A stretch of DNA of 64,000 nucleotides from Mesonia sp. HuA40 (GTDB lineage: Bacteria; Bacteroidota; Bacteroidia; Flavobacteriales; Flavobacteriaceae): NCBI RefSeq assembly GCF_008017835.1, contig NZ_VRLT01000059.1, positions 248,001 to 312,000 on the forward strand, read 5' to 3'. Shown here in pieces: positions 53,983 through 63,600 of this stretch; position 1 is the stretch's first letter; each line of letters begins with the position of its first letter. The position numbers were made by a program, and so were the translations under genes. The notes under the pieces were generated by a model. It made no database searches. It saw only the letters and a list, made by a program, of their open reading frames with translations, and was not told where the DNA came from.

Positions 53983-54636
53983 TTAAGGGGCTAAGCGTTT
54001 TTTACTCCAATTGTTCTCTCCATTTTTGCTAAATAAAAATCTATCATGCAAACGATTGGCTCTACCTTGCCAAAATTCTATTTCTGTAGGCTTTATTAAG
54101 TAACCTCCCCAGTGATCTGGACGTTTTATTTCTTTATTATTTTCTGTAACCTCTTTTTCTAAAGCACTTAACTTAGCCTCCAAATACTCTCTATTAGGAA
54201 TTTCGTGACTTTGATTAGATACAATTGCGCCCATTTGACTTCCCTTGGGCCTAGAATAAAAATAGGCATCAGATTCTATGGCATCTACTTTTTGGGCCAA
54301 ACCCTTAATTATCACTTGACGTTCAGCTTGAGGCCAAAAAAAGCTAAGACTCACCTTATTGTTTTCGGCTATGGCCTGCCCTTTATTGCTATTATAATTA
54401 GTGTAAAAAACAAAGCCATTTTTAGAAAAAGATTTTAGTAAAACAACTCGTGATTTAGGAAAACCATCTGTTTCTATGGTTGTTAAGTTAACCGCGTTCA
54501 CTTCGTCTGCTAAACTATTTTGATCAATCTCTTTGAACCACTCCGCAAAGAGCAACATAGGATCCTTATTTTCTTTATCGAGATCTAAAGAAAATTTTTC
54601 ATAGGATTTTCGGTAGTCGTGTAGTTTATTTTCCAT
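53983..54636 (-). CDS. pdxH: pyridoxamine 5'-phosphate oxidase
   Basis: PdxH is an FMN enzyme that oxidises pyridoxamine or pyridoxine phosphate to PLP. It has 217 residues. FMN-binding segments include SRVVLLKSFSKNGFVFYTNY, SLSFFWPQAERQVIIKG and RPKGSQMGAIVSNQS. The C-terminal LHDRFLFSKN, then WSKKRLAP, is the family end. There is a likely internal promoter just upstream. Several PLP enzymes in this window (LysA, RocD, the class III aminotransferase) depend on its product. Confidence 0.97.
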   Translation of the reverse strand: MENKLHDYRKSYEKFSLDLDKENKDPMLLFAEWFKEIDQNSLADEVNAVNLTTIETDGFPKSRVVLLKSFSKNGFVFYTNYNSNKGQAIAENNKVSLSFFWPQAERQVIIKGLAQKVDAIESDAYFYSRPKGSQMGAIVSNQSHEIPNREYLEAKLSALEKEVTENNKEIKRPDHWGGYLIKPTEIEFWQGRANRLHDRFLFSKNGENNWSKKRLAP

Positions 54637-54670
54637 ACTGCAATTTACAAGATTATCAGTTAAGGAAAAA

Positions 54671-54678
54671 CAAATTTA
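54671..54678 (-). promoter_or_regulatory. putative internal promoter -7 element before pdxH
   Basis: TAAATTTG on the minus strand is a perfect match 34 bases before the pdxH ATG; it overlaps the rnz stop codon. It could start a pdxH-sixA-ppk1-ppx transcript. Confidence 0.35.
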
Positions 54679-55584
54679 ATCAAAAGTAATAGTTAGACCA
54701 TCTTGAGCACAAATCACATTCTCAAAAAACTCCTGCGCTTCAATTTTAAAATTATTAATGTCATCATAGCGGGTAGAATAATGCCCTAGAATCAATTGTT
54801 GAACCTGTGCCTTTTTGGCGATTATGGCTGCTTGTTTGGCCGTAGAATGCATTGTAGAAGCACAAAGATAGGCGTGGCTTTCTAGAAAAGTTGCTTCGTG
54901 GTATAAAGCGGTTGCATTTTTTATTTGTTCAACTATTATAGGGTAGTATGCCGTATCACTGCAAAATGCATAACTTTTTGTAGGTTTAGGTGGTGCGGTT
55001 AATTTTTCATTGGGAATTAAATCGCCATTTTCAAGAAGTATATCTTTGCCTTTTACGATACTTTTATAATAGGCTTTATCTATTTCATAATTTAAAACCT
55101 CATTCATCAGAAGCTTTCGATCGCCCGGCTTTTCTTTAAATAAGAAACCGTTAGTATAAACACGATGATTTAGAGGTATAGTCTCAACAATTACTTTATC
55201 ATCTTCTAAAAGTACCTGAGGTTCCTCGGATTCAAGTTCGTGAAAATATAAATTATAACAAGTCCAAGATTTTGAATATTTTAATTGTAGAACAATTATT
55301 TCTTTAATTCCTTTAGGGCCATATATATGTAAATCTGTTTTTCGGCCCAATAAATTAAAGGTAGAAATAAGTCCTATCAAACCAAAAAAATGGTCACCAT
55401 GTAGATGGGATATAAATATATGTTTTATACGTGAAAATTTTACTTTGTTTTTTCTTAACTGTACTTGAGTGCCTTCACCACAATCTATTAAAAATAGATG
55501 GTTTTTGATTTGCAAAACCTGTGATGTAGTATGATTAAAAGTTCTTGGGGTTGCCGAATAACAACCCAGTACAGTAAGCTGCAT
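54676..55584 (-). CDS. rnz: ribonuclease Z
   Basis: RNase Z is the endonuclease that trims tRNA 3' trailers; rnpB, for the 5' ends, is also in this window. The 302-residue metallo-beta-lactamase protein has H60-L-H62-G-D64-H65 in ISHLHGDHFFG. Later metal ligands lie in FCSDTAYY, EATFLESHA and LILGHYSTRY. This is the short dimeric form. It begins 10 bases after the STAS-like gene. Confidence 0.96.
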   Translation of the reverse strand: MQLTVLGCYSATPRTFNHTTSQVLQIKNHLFLIDCGEGTQVQLRKNKVKFSRIKHIFISHLHGDHFFGLIGLISTFNLLGRKTDLHIYGPKGIKEIIVLQLKYSKSWTCYNLYFHELESEEPQVLLEDDKVIVETIPLNHRVYTNGFLFKEKPGDRKLLMNEVLNYEIDKAYYKSIVKGKDILLENGDLIPNEKLTAPPKPTKSYAFCSDTAYYPIIVEQIKNATALYHEATFLESHAYLCASTMHSTAKQAAIIAKKAQVQQLILGHYSTRYDDINNFKIEAQEFFENVICAQDGLTITFD

Positions 55585-55594
55585 AAATAGTGTA

Positions 55595-55933
55595 TTAAAA
55601 TGCGTCTAGATCACGTTCTATTTCTTCCATTTGAATCACATCCGCGGCTTCCTTTAAGGTTGGAACAACAATTAATTCTTCTGGCACCCGATCAATCATT
55701 ATAGTATCATTCACTAAAACAAAAGAGCATTTTTGTTTTCTGTGTTGATTAGATATACTTAAAAATAGAAGTAATTCTTCAAGCTCTAAGGTTCCGTATT
55801 TTAGAATATCAACAACCAAGTTCTTATTGCTAAAATCTTTGGGTATGCAATTCTTCAGGTAACTTACAAAAGACCTGATATCATTTTTTTCATCGCGCAA
55901 CAATGAATAGTTCTCTTTATTTTCTACAATCAT
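55595..55933 (-). CDS. small STAS-like protein
   Basis: This 112-residue cytosolic protein has no clear named family. The order of predicted strands and helices (KNLVVDILKYGTLELEEL, then CSFVLVNDTI, then VPTLKEAADVIQ) resembles anti-sigma-factor antagonist (STAS) domains. The usual phosphorylatable serine of the DSSG motif is not evident; the corresponding segment is YGTLELEE. It overlaps the end of pyrB by four bases and lies 10 bases before rnz. The function is unknown and the STAS assignment is tentative. Confidence 0.75.
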   Translation of the reverse strand: MIVENKENYSLLRDEKNDIRSFVSYLKNCIPKDFSNKNLVVDILKYGTLELEELLLFLSISNQHRKQKCSFVLVNDTIMIDRVPEELIVVPTLKEAADVIQMEEIERDLDAF

Positions 55934-56862
55934 AATTGTTTTATTTTAGCTGCCAATAGGTAAATTACTGCCATCCTAACAGCCACACCATTTTCAACTT
56001 GGTCAAGGATAATAGCTTGATCAGAATCAGCTAATTCACTAGATAATTCTACCCCCCTATTAATGGGTCCCGGATGCATAATCACAAGTTCTTTATTTAG
56101 CTTTTCCAGTCGCTTTTTTGTGAGGCCGAATTGTTTTACATATTCTTTGGTACTCGGAAAGTAATTAACGTCCATACGTTCATTTTGAACCCTCAACATA
56201 TTAGCCACATCACACCAAGCCAAAGCCTTATCTAGATTTGTTTCAACTTTTACACCTAGTTTATGTAAATGCTTTGGGATTAGCGTTTTTGGTCCGCAAA
56301 CCATTACCTTTGCATCCATTTTTTTTAGTGCGTAGATATTACTTAAAGCAACGCGGCTATGAAGTATATCCCCAACAATCAGTACTCTTTTGCCGCCAAT
56401 ATCACCCAGTTCCTCTTGTATTGAAAAGGCATCTAATAAGGCTTGTGTAGGGTGTTCGTGAGCGCCATCTCCAGCATTAATAATACTGGCATCTACTTGC
56501 TTTGAAAGAAAGATACCGGCTCCAGGGTTAGGGTGACGCATAACCACCATATCTACTTTCATTGCTAAAATATTATTTACAGTATCTACTAGAGTTTCCC
56601 CTTTTTTAACCGATGAAGAAGCTGCCGAAAAGTTAACTACATCTGCACTTAACCGCTTCTCTGCTAATTCAAACGATAATCTTGTTCTTGTGCTATTTTC
56701 AAAAAACAAATTAGCAATTGTAACATCTCTAAGCGAAGGTACTTTTTTTATAGGCCTATTGATAACCTCTTTAAAATGCTTAGCCGTTTTAAAAATTAAC
56801 TCTATATCTTCTTTTTTTAGGTATTTAATACCCAATAAGTGATTTACACTAAGCTCACTCAT
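55930..56862 (-). CDS. pyrB: aspartate carbamoyltransferase catalytic subunit
   Basis: PyrB joins carbamoyl phosphate and aspartate, the committed step of pyrimidine synthesis. It has 310 residues. The carbamoyl-phosphate site is FFENSTRTRLSFELA, followed by HPTQALLDAF and GDILHSRVALSN. The aspartate-binding segment HPGPINRGVEL is near the C-terminus. No pyrI regulatory gene is adjacent. The start overlaps the pyrR stop by four bases, so PyrR and PyrB are produced together. Confidence 0.98.
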   Translation of the reverse strand: MSELSVNHLLGIKYLKKEDIELIFKTAKHFKEVINRPIKKVPSLRDVTIANLFFENSTRTRLSFELAEKRLSADVVNFSAASSSVKKGETLVDTVNNILAMKVDMVVMRHPNPGAGIFLSKQVDASIINAGDGAHEHPTQALLDAFSIQEELGDIGGKRVLIVGDILHSRVALSNIYALKKMDAKVMVCGPKTLIPKHLHKLGVKVETNLDKALAWCDVANMLRVQNERMDVNYFPSTKEYVKQFGLTKKRLEKLNKELVIMHPGPINRGVELSSELADSDQAIILDQVENGVAVRMAVIYLLAAKIKQL

Positions 56863-57404
56863 ATTTTATTTTTTACTATATATACACTATCTTCCCCATT
56901 ATTCTCTTTCCAGTTTACCTCAACACGCTCTTGATTAATAGCATCTACTTGTACCCCGTTATAATCTGGTTGAATGGGTAAGTGCCTACTGAATCGTCTA
57001 TCAATAAGAGTAAGAAGTTCTATTTCTTTTGGTCTACCAAATGATTGAATGGCCGTAAGAGCCGCGCGGATACTTCTTCCCGTATACAAAACGTCGTCAA
57101 TAAAAATTACATTTTTGTCTTCTACTAAAAAATCAATATGCGTTTTATTGGCTTCAAGAGGTTTCTCCCCTCTCCTAAAGTCATCTCGGTAAAAAGTTAT
57201 ATCTAATTGGCCCAATTGTAAAGTTTCAATGCCATATTGTTTTTCTAAAATTGCAGCAATACGCTCGGCCAGATATATACCTCTAGGTTGAATCCCGATA
57301 AGCACACAATTGTTAAATTTTGCGTGTTTCTCAAGTAATTGACAAGCTAAACGCTGTAAGATTATTTCAATTTCTTTAGCATTTAAAAGAATTCTTTGAC
57401 TCAT
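56859..57404 (-). CDS. pyrR: PyrR bifunctional pyrimidine regulator / uracil phosphoribosyltransferase
   Basis: This 181-residue PRTase-fold protein has the PRPP loop VIFIDDVLYTGRSIRAAL (about residues 94-111). The N-terminal region and the QPRGIYLAERIA helix match PyrR. In Bacilli PyrR binds leader RNA to attenuate pyr operons; here the leader from the likely promoter (57431-57438) is only about 20 bases with no hairpin. Attenuation at this operon is therefore unlikely, and the enzyme activity or another target is more probable. Confidence 0.95.
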   Translation of the reverse strand: MSQRILLNAKEIEIILQRLACQLLEKHAKFNNCVLIGIQPRGIYLAERIAAILEKQYGIETLQLGQLDITFYRDDFRRGEKPLEANKTHIDFLVEDKNVIFIDDVLYTGRSIRAALTAIQSFGRPKEIELLTLIDRRFSRHLPIQPDYNGVQVDAINQERVEVNWKENNGEDSVYIVKNKI

Positions 57405-57430
57405 TGGTGTGATTAATCTTATAATTAGAG

Positions 57431-57438
57431 CAAATGTA
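57431..57438 (-). promoter_or_regulatory. putative pyrR operon promoter -7 element
   Basis: TACATTTG on the minus strand is a perfect match 26 bases before the pyrR ATG. Confidence 0.5.
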
Positions 57439-57562
57439 GTTAAATTTATTTTTTAGATTAACTCCTAGCGTTCATAAAATTAAATTATCTAACCTTATGT
57501 AATTGTGAAAATCTCTGTTAATAAATACTTCTGCTATCTAGAGTTTAATTAATAGAATAAGA

Positions 57563-57570
57563 TATATTTG
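57563..57570 (+). promoter_or_regulatory. putative dnaN promoter -7 element
   Basis: TATATTTG is a perfect match 31 bases before the preferred dnaN ATG (57602). Confidence 0.5.
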
Positions 57571-57601
57571 TAATAGATAAATCTTTTGAATGATTGAAAA
57601 T

Positions 57602-58717
57602 ATGAAATTTATAGTCTCTAGTTCTTACCTATTAAAACAATTACAAGTTTTAGGTGGTGTAATAAACAATAACAATACTTTACCGATTTTAGATAATTTT
57701 TTATTTGAGCTTAATCAATCTGAGCTTGTAGTATCGGCTTCAGATTTAGAAACTACTATGTCTGCCAAACTTGAAGTAGATTCTAATGCCGAAGGAAAAA
57801 TAGCTATACCAGCTAAACTATTATTGGATACACTAAAAACTTTTCCTGAACAGCCACTTACTTTCGTAGCAGAAAACAATACGTTAGAGCTTAGCTCTAG
57901 CCACGGTAAATATGCCTTGGCTTATGCCGATGGTGATGAATTTCCAAAAGCTGTAGAACTAGATCAACCCAATAGCACCAAGGTTCCTGCAGAGGTTTTA
58001 GCAACAGCCATAAGCAAAACCTTATTTGCATCTGGTAACGATGATTTAAGACCTGTCATGAGTGGAGTTTATTTTCAGTTTTCACCAGAAGGCCTAACTT
58101 TTGTAGCTACAGATGCGCATAAATTAGTAAAGTATAAGCGAGAAGATGTATCTGCACAAACAGAAGCATCTTATATTATGCCTAAAAAGCCATTAAATTT
58201 ACTTAAAAGTATTTTGGGGAATAGTGATAGTGATGTTTTATTGTCTTACGACGAATCTAACGCCAGATTTATTTTAGATGAAACTGAATTGGTCTGCCGA
58301 TTAATCGATGGTAAATACCCTAATTATGAAGCTGTAATACCTAAAGAAAATCCGAACAAACTCATAATTGATCGCACCCAATTTTTAAATTCTGTAAAAC
58401 GGGTTTCAATTTTTTCAAATAAAACAACGCATCAGGTAAAGCTTAAAATTGCTGGTGCAGAATTAAATATTTCTGCAGAAGATGTTGATTATAGCAACAA
58501 AGCAGAAGAAAGACTTACTTGTGATTACCAAGGAGACGATATGCAAATTGGATTTAATTCAAGATTTTTAACCGAAATGTTGAATAACTTAAATGCCAAA
58601 GAAGTAATGTTAGAAATGAGTTTACCCAATAGAGCAGGAATTCTAACCCCTAAGGATGGTCTTGATGAAGGTGAACACGTAACCATGCTTGTAATGCCAG
58701 TAATGCTCAACAACTAA
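57602..58717 (+). CDS. dnaN: DNA polymerase III subunit beta (sliding clamp)
   Basis: DnaN is the ring-shaped dimer that tethers the polymerase to DNA. Three repeated clamp domains of about 120 residues each are visible: MKFIVSSSYLLKQLQVLGG at the start, then GVYFQFSPEGLTFVATDAHKL, then the last domain ending in MLVMPVMLNN. The frame opens at ATG 57590 (MIENMKF), but ATG 57602 gives the usual family start and 371 residues. It lies far from dnaA and has its own terminator. Confidence 0.97.
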   Translation: MKFIVSSSYLLKQLQVLGGVINNNNTLPILDNFLFELNQSELVVSASDLETTMSAKLEVDSNAEGKIAIPAKLLLDTLKTFPEQPLTFVAENNTLELSSSHGKYALAYADGDEFPKAVELDQPNSTKVPAEVLATAISKTLFASGNDDLRPVMSGVYFQFSPEGLTFVATDAHKLVKYKREDVSAQTEASYIMPKKPLNLLKSILGNSDSDVLLSYDESNARFILDETELVCRLIDGKYPNYEAVIPKENPNKLIIDRTQFLNSVKRVSIFSNKTTHQVKLKIAGAELNISAEDVDYSNKAEERLTCDYQGDDMQIGFNSRFLTEMLNNLNAKEVMLEMSLPNRAGILTPKDGLDEGEHVTMLVMPVMLNN

Positions 58718-58740
58718 AAATAGCATCACATAATATTATT

Positions 58741-58770
58741 AAAGGCAATGAATTTCATTGCCTTTTTTTT
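58741..58770 (+). terminator. hairpin terminator after dnaN
   Basis: AAAGGCAATGA (58741-58751) pairs with TCATTGCCTTT (58755-58765), followed by a T run to 58770. Confidence 0.9.
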
Positions 58771-58798
58771 GCGTTAAATTTATACTAAACAGTACGAT

Positions 58799-58806
58799 TA
58801 AATTTG
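58799..58806 (+). promoter_or_regulatory. putative promoter -7 element
   Basis: TAAATTTG lies 39 bases before ATG 58846. It argues against an upstream TTG start at 58804, which would be inside the promoter. Confidence 0.45.
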
Positions 58807-58845
58807 AATTCTTTGAGCTTTATACTAAATTCAAACAAAAAAATT

Positions 58846-59139
58846 ATGGAATATAAAACATTATCACAAGCGATGAATCAATTAAAGGAAAAAGGGTATA
58901 CCTATGATTTTAATTTGTTGGATGAGCACATCGAAAATAAAAAAGACAAAGAGAATTATAAACCAAATGAATTTGAAATAGACAAAGTATATAGATTTGA
59001 AGGAATGTCTAACCCTTCAGATAATTCTATACTTTACGCTATAACAACCAAAAATGGCAAAAAAGGATTATTGACGGATGCCTATGGCACCTATAGCGGC
59101 CAAATCTCTCAAGAACTTCTTGATAAATTAAAACGCTAA
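58846..59139 (+). CDS. small conserved protein, often labelled phosphoribosylpyrophosphate synthetase
   Basis: This 97-residue soluble protein starts MEYKTLSQAMNQLKEKGYTY. Small proteins of this type are frequent in Flavobacteriia and are labelled phosphoribosylpyrophosphate synthetase in databases. No PRPP-synthetase motif is present, so I regard that label as unsupported. The body is acidic, followed by a small beta sheet (DKVYRFEGMSNPSDNSILYA). The start at 58846 is chosen because the upstream TTG overlaps a -7 element. It lies near dps, which has its own promoter. Confidence 0.78.
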   Translation: MEYKTLSQAMNQLKEKGYTYDFNLLDEHIENKKDKENYKPNEFEIDKVYRFEGMSNPSDNSILYAITTKNGKKGLLTDAYGTYSGQISQELLDKLKR

Positions 59140-59191
59140 CACAATAAGTTAATCTTATATTAAATAATATATCAATAACTTTTATTTATAC

Positions 59192-59199
59192 TATATTTG
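59192..59199 (+). promoter_or_regulatory. putative dps promoter -7 element
   Basis: TATATTTG is a perfect match 21 bases before ATG 59221, and excludes the in-frame TTG at 59197 as the start. Confidence 0.5.
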
Positions 59200-59220
59200 T
59201 TTAAAATTAAAAATGAAAAT

Positions 59221-59718
59221 ATGAGCTACTTAAATCTAAACAACGAAAAGACAAGTAAAACAGTGAAACAGTTGGATGTTTTGCTGGCCGATTACCATAT
59301 GTATTACCAAAAGTTAAGAAACTTTCATTGGAATATTGTGGGTACTAGTTTTTTCTATTTACACGAGCAGTTTGAAGATATGTATAACGATGCAAAGGAA
59401 AAAATTGATGAAATTGCAGAACGTATTTTAACCCTTAGATACCAACCCTCCAGTAACTATTCAGAATATTTAGATTTGTCAAACATTAAAGAATCGACTT
59501 CTAAAAAAACTGATAAAGCTATGGTAAAAGAACTTTTAGAGGATCATGGTAAGATTTTAAAGCAAATGCGTTTGGTAGTTGAGAAAGCTGATGAAGCCGA
59601 AGATGAAGGTACAATTGATATGATTGGAGCATATATTGGTGAATTAGAAAAAACCAGTTGGATGCTAGATGCTTGGTCAATGAAAACCGAAGACACCCAT
59701 AAAGCTATTGATGCATAA
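59221..59718 (+). CDS. dps: Dps-family DNA-protecting ferritin-like protein
   Basis: Dps forms 12-subunit shells that oxidise and store iron and shield DNA in stress. The 165-residue chain (start MSYLNLNNEKTSK) has the inter-subunit ferroxidase residues in LRNFHWNIVGTSFFYLHEQF and MYNDAKEKIDEIAERIL, and ends in the helix with TSWMLDAWSM. The N-terminal tail is short, so DNA binding may be weak. The mscS gene starts 10 bases downstream and is probably cotranscribed. Confidence 0.95.
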   Translation: MSYLNLNNEKTSKTVKQLDVLLADYHMYYQKLRNFHWNIVGTSFFYLHEQFEDMYNDAKEKIDEIAERILTLRYQPSSNYSEYLDLSNIKESTSKKTDKAMVKELLEDHGKILKQMRLVVEKADEAEDEGTIDMIGAYIGELEKTSWMLDAWSMKTEDTHKAIDA

Positions 59719-59728
59719 ATCTCCTTAG

Positions 59729-60634
59729 ATGAAATTAGACTCGGTTTTTAACATTACAGATGCCGTAGCCGATTTATGGAATAAATTAGGCGGATGGTTG
59801 GATGCCCTAATACTAAAATTGCCAAATATAATTTTGGCAATTTTAGTATTAATCGTCTTTTACTTTTTGGCAAAATACATCGTTAAAATAATTAAACGAC
59901 TGTTAGAGCATAAAAATGTAGCACGCTCTATCATTAACATTTCAACAAGTGTTGTTAAAGTCATTGTAATTTCTATTGGTTTTTTCGTGGCCTTGGGCGT
60001 TTTAGATTTAAACAAAGTTTTAACCTCTGTGTTAGCTGGTGCTGGGGTAGTTGGTCTAGCCATAGGTTTGGCCCTTCAAGGCACCCTACATAATACATTC
60101 TCTGGAGTTATACTTAGTTTTAGACCAGAATTAGAAGTTGGAGATTGGATTGAGTCAAATGGTTTTGCAGGTGAGGTTATAGAAGTAAATTTACGTAATG
60201 TTGTCATTAAGCAATCAGATAATAATTTGGTGGTTATACCTAATGTGAAAATTGTTGAAAATCCTTTTAAAAATTTCTCTAACACCAAAAGATCACGTGT
60301 TTCACTGACTTGCGGAGTAGGTTATGAATCCGATTTAGAAAGTGTTGAGAAAATCGCTAAATCGACAATCGCTGAATTATTTAGTCAGGAAAACTTAGAA
60401 GAAGTTGAATTGGCTTATACAGAATTTGGTGATAGCTCCATTAATTTCATAATTCGTTTTTGGACCGATGTCTCTAAACAACGGGATGTTCTTTTTGCTA
60501 AGCATAAGGCTATTGTAGCGCTTAAGAAAGCTTTTGATGAAAATGACATCAATATACCTTTCCCTATAAGAACATTAGATTTTGGCAAAAACAAATTCAG
60601 ATCTGAAACTATATCTTTTCAGCAAAAAACATAG
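59729..60634 (+). CDS. small-conductance mechanosensitive channel (MscS family)
   Basis: MscS channels open under membrane tension and release solutes on hypo-osmotic shock. It has 301 residues, typical length. Three membrane helices lie at about residues 28-50, 65-88 and 93-125. The third carries the pore pattern GAGVVGLAIGLALQGTLHN. The cytoplasmic beta domain follows (EVGDWIESNGFAGEVIEVNL, then VVIPNVKIVENPFKN) and the C-terminal alpha-beta portion is complete. A bidirectional terminator closes the dps-mscS unit. Confidence 0.95.
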   Translation: MKLDSVFNITDAVADLWNKLGGWLDALILKLPNIILAILVLIVFYFLAKYIVKIIKRLLEHKNVARSIINISTSVVKVIVISIGFFVALGVLDLNKVLTSVLAGAGVVGLAIGLALQGTLHNTFSGVILSFRPELEVGDWIESNGFAGEVIEVNLRNVVIKQSDNNLVVIPNVKIVENPFKNFSNTKRSRVSLTCGVGYESDLESVEKIAKSTIAELFSQENLEEVELAYTEFGDSSINFIIRFWTDVSKQRDVLFAKHKAIVALKKAFDENDINIPFPIRTLDFGKNKFRSETISFQQKT

Positions 60635-60650
60635 AATTTATTTAATATCA

Positions 60651-60690
60651 AAAAAAGAGTCAGGCACTTGTTTATGCCTGACTCTTTTTT
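60651..60690. terminator. bidirectional hairpin terminator
   Basis: A 16-base perfect stem (core GAGTCAGGCA / TGCCTGACTC) with an eight-base loop is flanked by A6 and T6. It is shared by the mscS gene and the minus-strand outer-membrane gene. Confidence 0.93.
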
Positions 60691-60692
60691 AT

Positions 60693-63600
60693 TTAGAAAC
60701 TAACTCCAAAACCGAAACTAAAGCGCCAACCTTCATCTCCGTGAAATAGATTTAAAGTACCGTTTACAGCGTTGGCCGAGGTAATAAAAACACCACCACC
60801 ATAATCTGGATGCCACTTACTACTTTCTTCTCCATCTAACCATACTCTACCTAAATCGGCACCACCGAACACCCCAATTTGAAATGGCAAAAATCGTGTT
60901 GTAAATTGATTAAAACTATACCGCAAATCTGCACCGGTAACTAAAAAAGATTCTCCTGTAAACCGTTCATTTCTATACCCTCTTAATCCATTGTCGCCAC
61001 CTAGTTGCGCTCCTTGATAAAATTCAAAATCATCACCAAGAAGGACTTTTGAATTTAAATGAGTTTTTAATACCAGTTTTCTATTGGTAGAAATAGCATT
61101 ATAAAATAAAATGGAGGGTTCTATTCTCCCAAAATACCTTTCTGTATTTTTGGTATTAAGGGTAGCACCTAGATTTAATTTAAACTTCATTCCTCGTGAT
61201 GGGTTTAAATAATTATCATAACTCTCATAGGTATAACTGGCATCGAATTTTGCAAAGTATTTCCGTTCAAATAAATTAGGATCGCTTAGTGAAGCTATTT
61301 CAGAAATATAACGATTAGGTGAGTCATCTAATTCTACGGTTTCAAAACCTAAACTACCTTCAAAGATACTGCCGAAAGGAGTTCTATTTATAGCTCCGAC
61401 CTCTACTTCTCTCCGACTTAACTTAACTCTATTAAAGTCAAAACTTTTATCTTGTGTGTACTCTTGGTTTTGCGTATTATTTCCTAAACCAAAATAATTT
61501 ACGGCAAAATTATGACTGGTAATTCGGCCTTTGGCCCATAAATTATAGTTTCCAAAGATATTCGCCCATTCTCCTCTCCCTTCTAAATCAAATCCCTTTG
61601 TAGCAAAATAATATCCGGCTTTTAATTTGTATTGAGAAGAGTATGGGTTACGTTTAAATTTATTGATGGTATAGGTACCTTGCAGGCCTATGATTGCACC
61701 GTCATCTGGGTTATAGCCCAAGGCGGGTAATATGGTAGATGCGTTATATATACGTTTATCCTTATCAAAATTATTTATTTCATAACTATCCGTTAATCTA
61801 ATTTTTGCATTTATGGCTTCATCAAAGGTATTAGGTAAAGACTTATGATCATAGATCTTTAAATTATATTTATTATAGACCTTGTAAATATCATTATTTT
61901 GGCCTCCAATAATTTTTAAATGAATTGGGTTTCGCCCCTTCCCATCAATTAAAAACTCATCGTCATCATCTAAACCATAAACCCATATTTCATTTGTCTC
62001 GCTTTTTCTATAAACCTTATCGCTAACCAAGTATTTTCTTTTTCCCTTTATGTTTCTGTAAACAGCAATACGCGTATCTCCATTCTTTAGCCTAGTAATA
62101 TCAATAAAATCATCTTTATCTGTGGCGGTCACGATTGCCAGTTTGGCTATAAAAGCATAATAATTAATGGCTATTTCGGCTATATTATCTCTTCTTTTCT
62201 TTAAGGTTTCTAGTATATACTTAGTTGATTCGTGTTGATATATTTCTTTAGGAAGTCTTTTAAAAGCTATTTCGATGTCTTCATCTTTCAAATTTTGTTG
62301 AATAAATTTAGATTGTTGAATCCAAGCTCCTTTTCCTTGATTTTGAATTAAAGTACGGTCTAATCCGGCTGCAGCCGAATTAAACCAAGCTAAATCTTTA
62401 ATCATGGGCTCATAAGTCCCAAATTGATTGGCAAAACCCGCTATTCCTCTAACCGTGGCAAAAAAAGCACCATCGTAATTAGAAAATACTTGATCGCGAT
62501 CTCGTGGTATAGGATAAAAAACTTTATCACCATTTGGCATTTTATTTTCACCCCATCTCCATTGATCTTGGTGCCTATCCCAATCGCCCAAAAGCATATC
62601 AAACAATCTGGCGCGTATATAAGCAGACTCGTCTAATTTATACTCTTCATCCCTTCTAAGGTGCTCAAATAAACCTGAACTGCTTTGAATATCTTTATTC
62701 GGATTGTTGAATTTACCAGAACCTACCCAATCATCTTCAGGCCTTTCAACAAGCATATATATTTCATCGCCATACTCGTCATTATAGTTCCCTAAAGTGG
62801 CTTGTTTTGGAATGTAAAACAATTTAGGATTGGTATGAGCTACACCAATAGCTTTAGCCAGTGTAGGCACAACAAGAAATCCATAAGGATGTGCAGCCGT
62901 ATAAAAATCTTCAATAGCTTCTTGAGCTAAAGTATTTTTGAAATCATCTTTAATTTTTTTATCCTTAAAGGCGACCGTTTGTAAAAATTGAAGTGCATTC
63001 TTTTTTAATGCTCGTAAATTATAATCCCTTCCTTGTTTATCCTCCAATCGCAAAGATTTAGTCTGATGGCCACCTCCTGCACGAACAACTTTTAATCCGC
63101 CGTAGAGTGTATCTAGAAAAGCAACTGGCACTTGAATCTCCTGGTAATAGAGATCTCTGTAATGATTCCCCCAAATACTGGTGAATAATTTGTTTTTTTC
63201 TTTTTCTTGGTCTGCGTTTTTATAGATTGATGCTTTGATGAATTTTTGTTTATATTTTGTAAAATCTTTTATAAACCGATCTGGACTTTTTCTGGGTGGA
63301 AAAACTTCTTTTCGATAAATTTCATTTAACTTTCCTTCTTTTAAATTATAAAATCGAACAAAGGTAGAACCATCTTTAAAAATATCATATACCGCTATGC
63401 CTTGACCAGGATAGGCAAATAGCCCTGTATTTCTTAAGTTGGCATAAGATAATTTAGAACCAGATCCAGAAACTATTTGATGTACTCCCTCAAAAATATT
63501 GTACTGCAAATTGTGCTCATGCCCCGAAACAAAAATTACATTCTCGTATTCGTGAGCAATAGTAGATAAACGATCAACCATAGATTTATAACGCTCGTTT

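Noticed and set aside
6100-57100. Other minus- and plus-strand open frames of 60-100 codons inside recG, pheT, lysA, relA/spoT, pyrB and similar genes
   Set aside because: They are shadows of well-supported genes, lack upstream signals and have no family resemblance.
58846-59139. Database-style label phosphoribosylpyrophosphate synthetase
   Set aside because: At 97 residues with no PRPP-synthetase motif, the label is not supported by the sequence.
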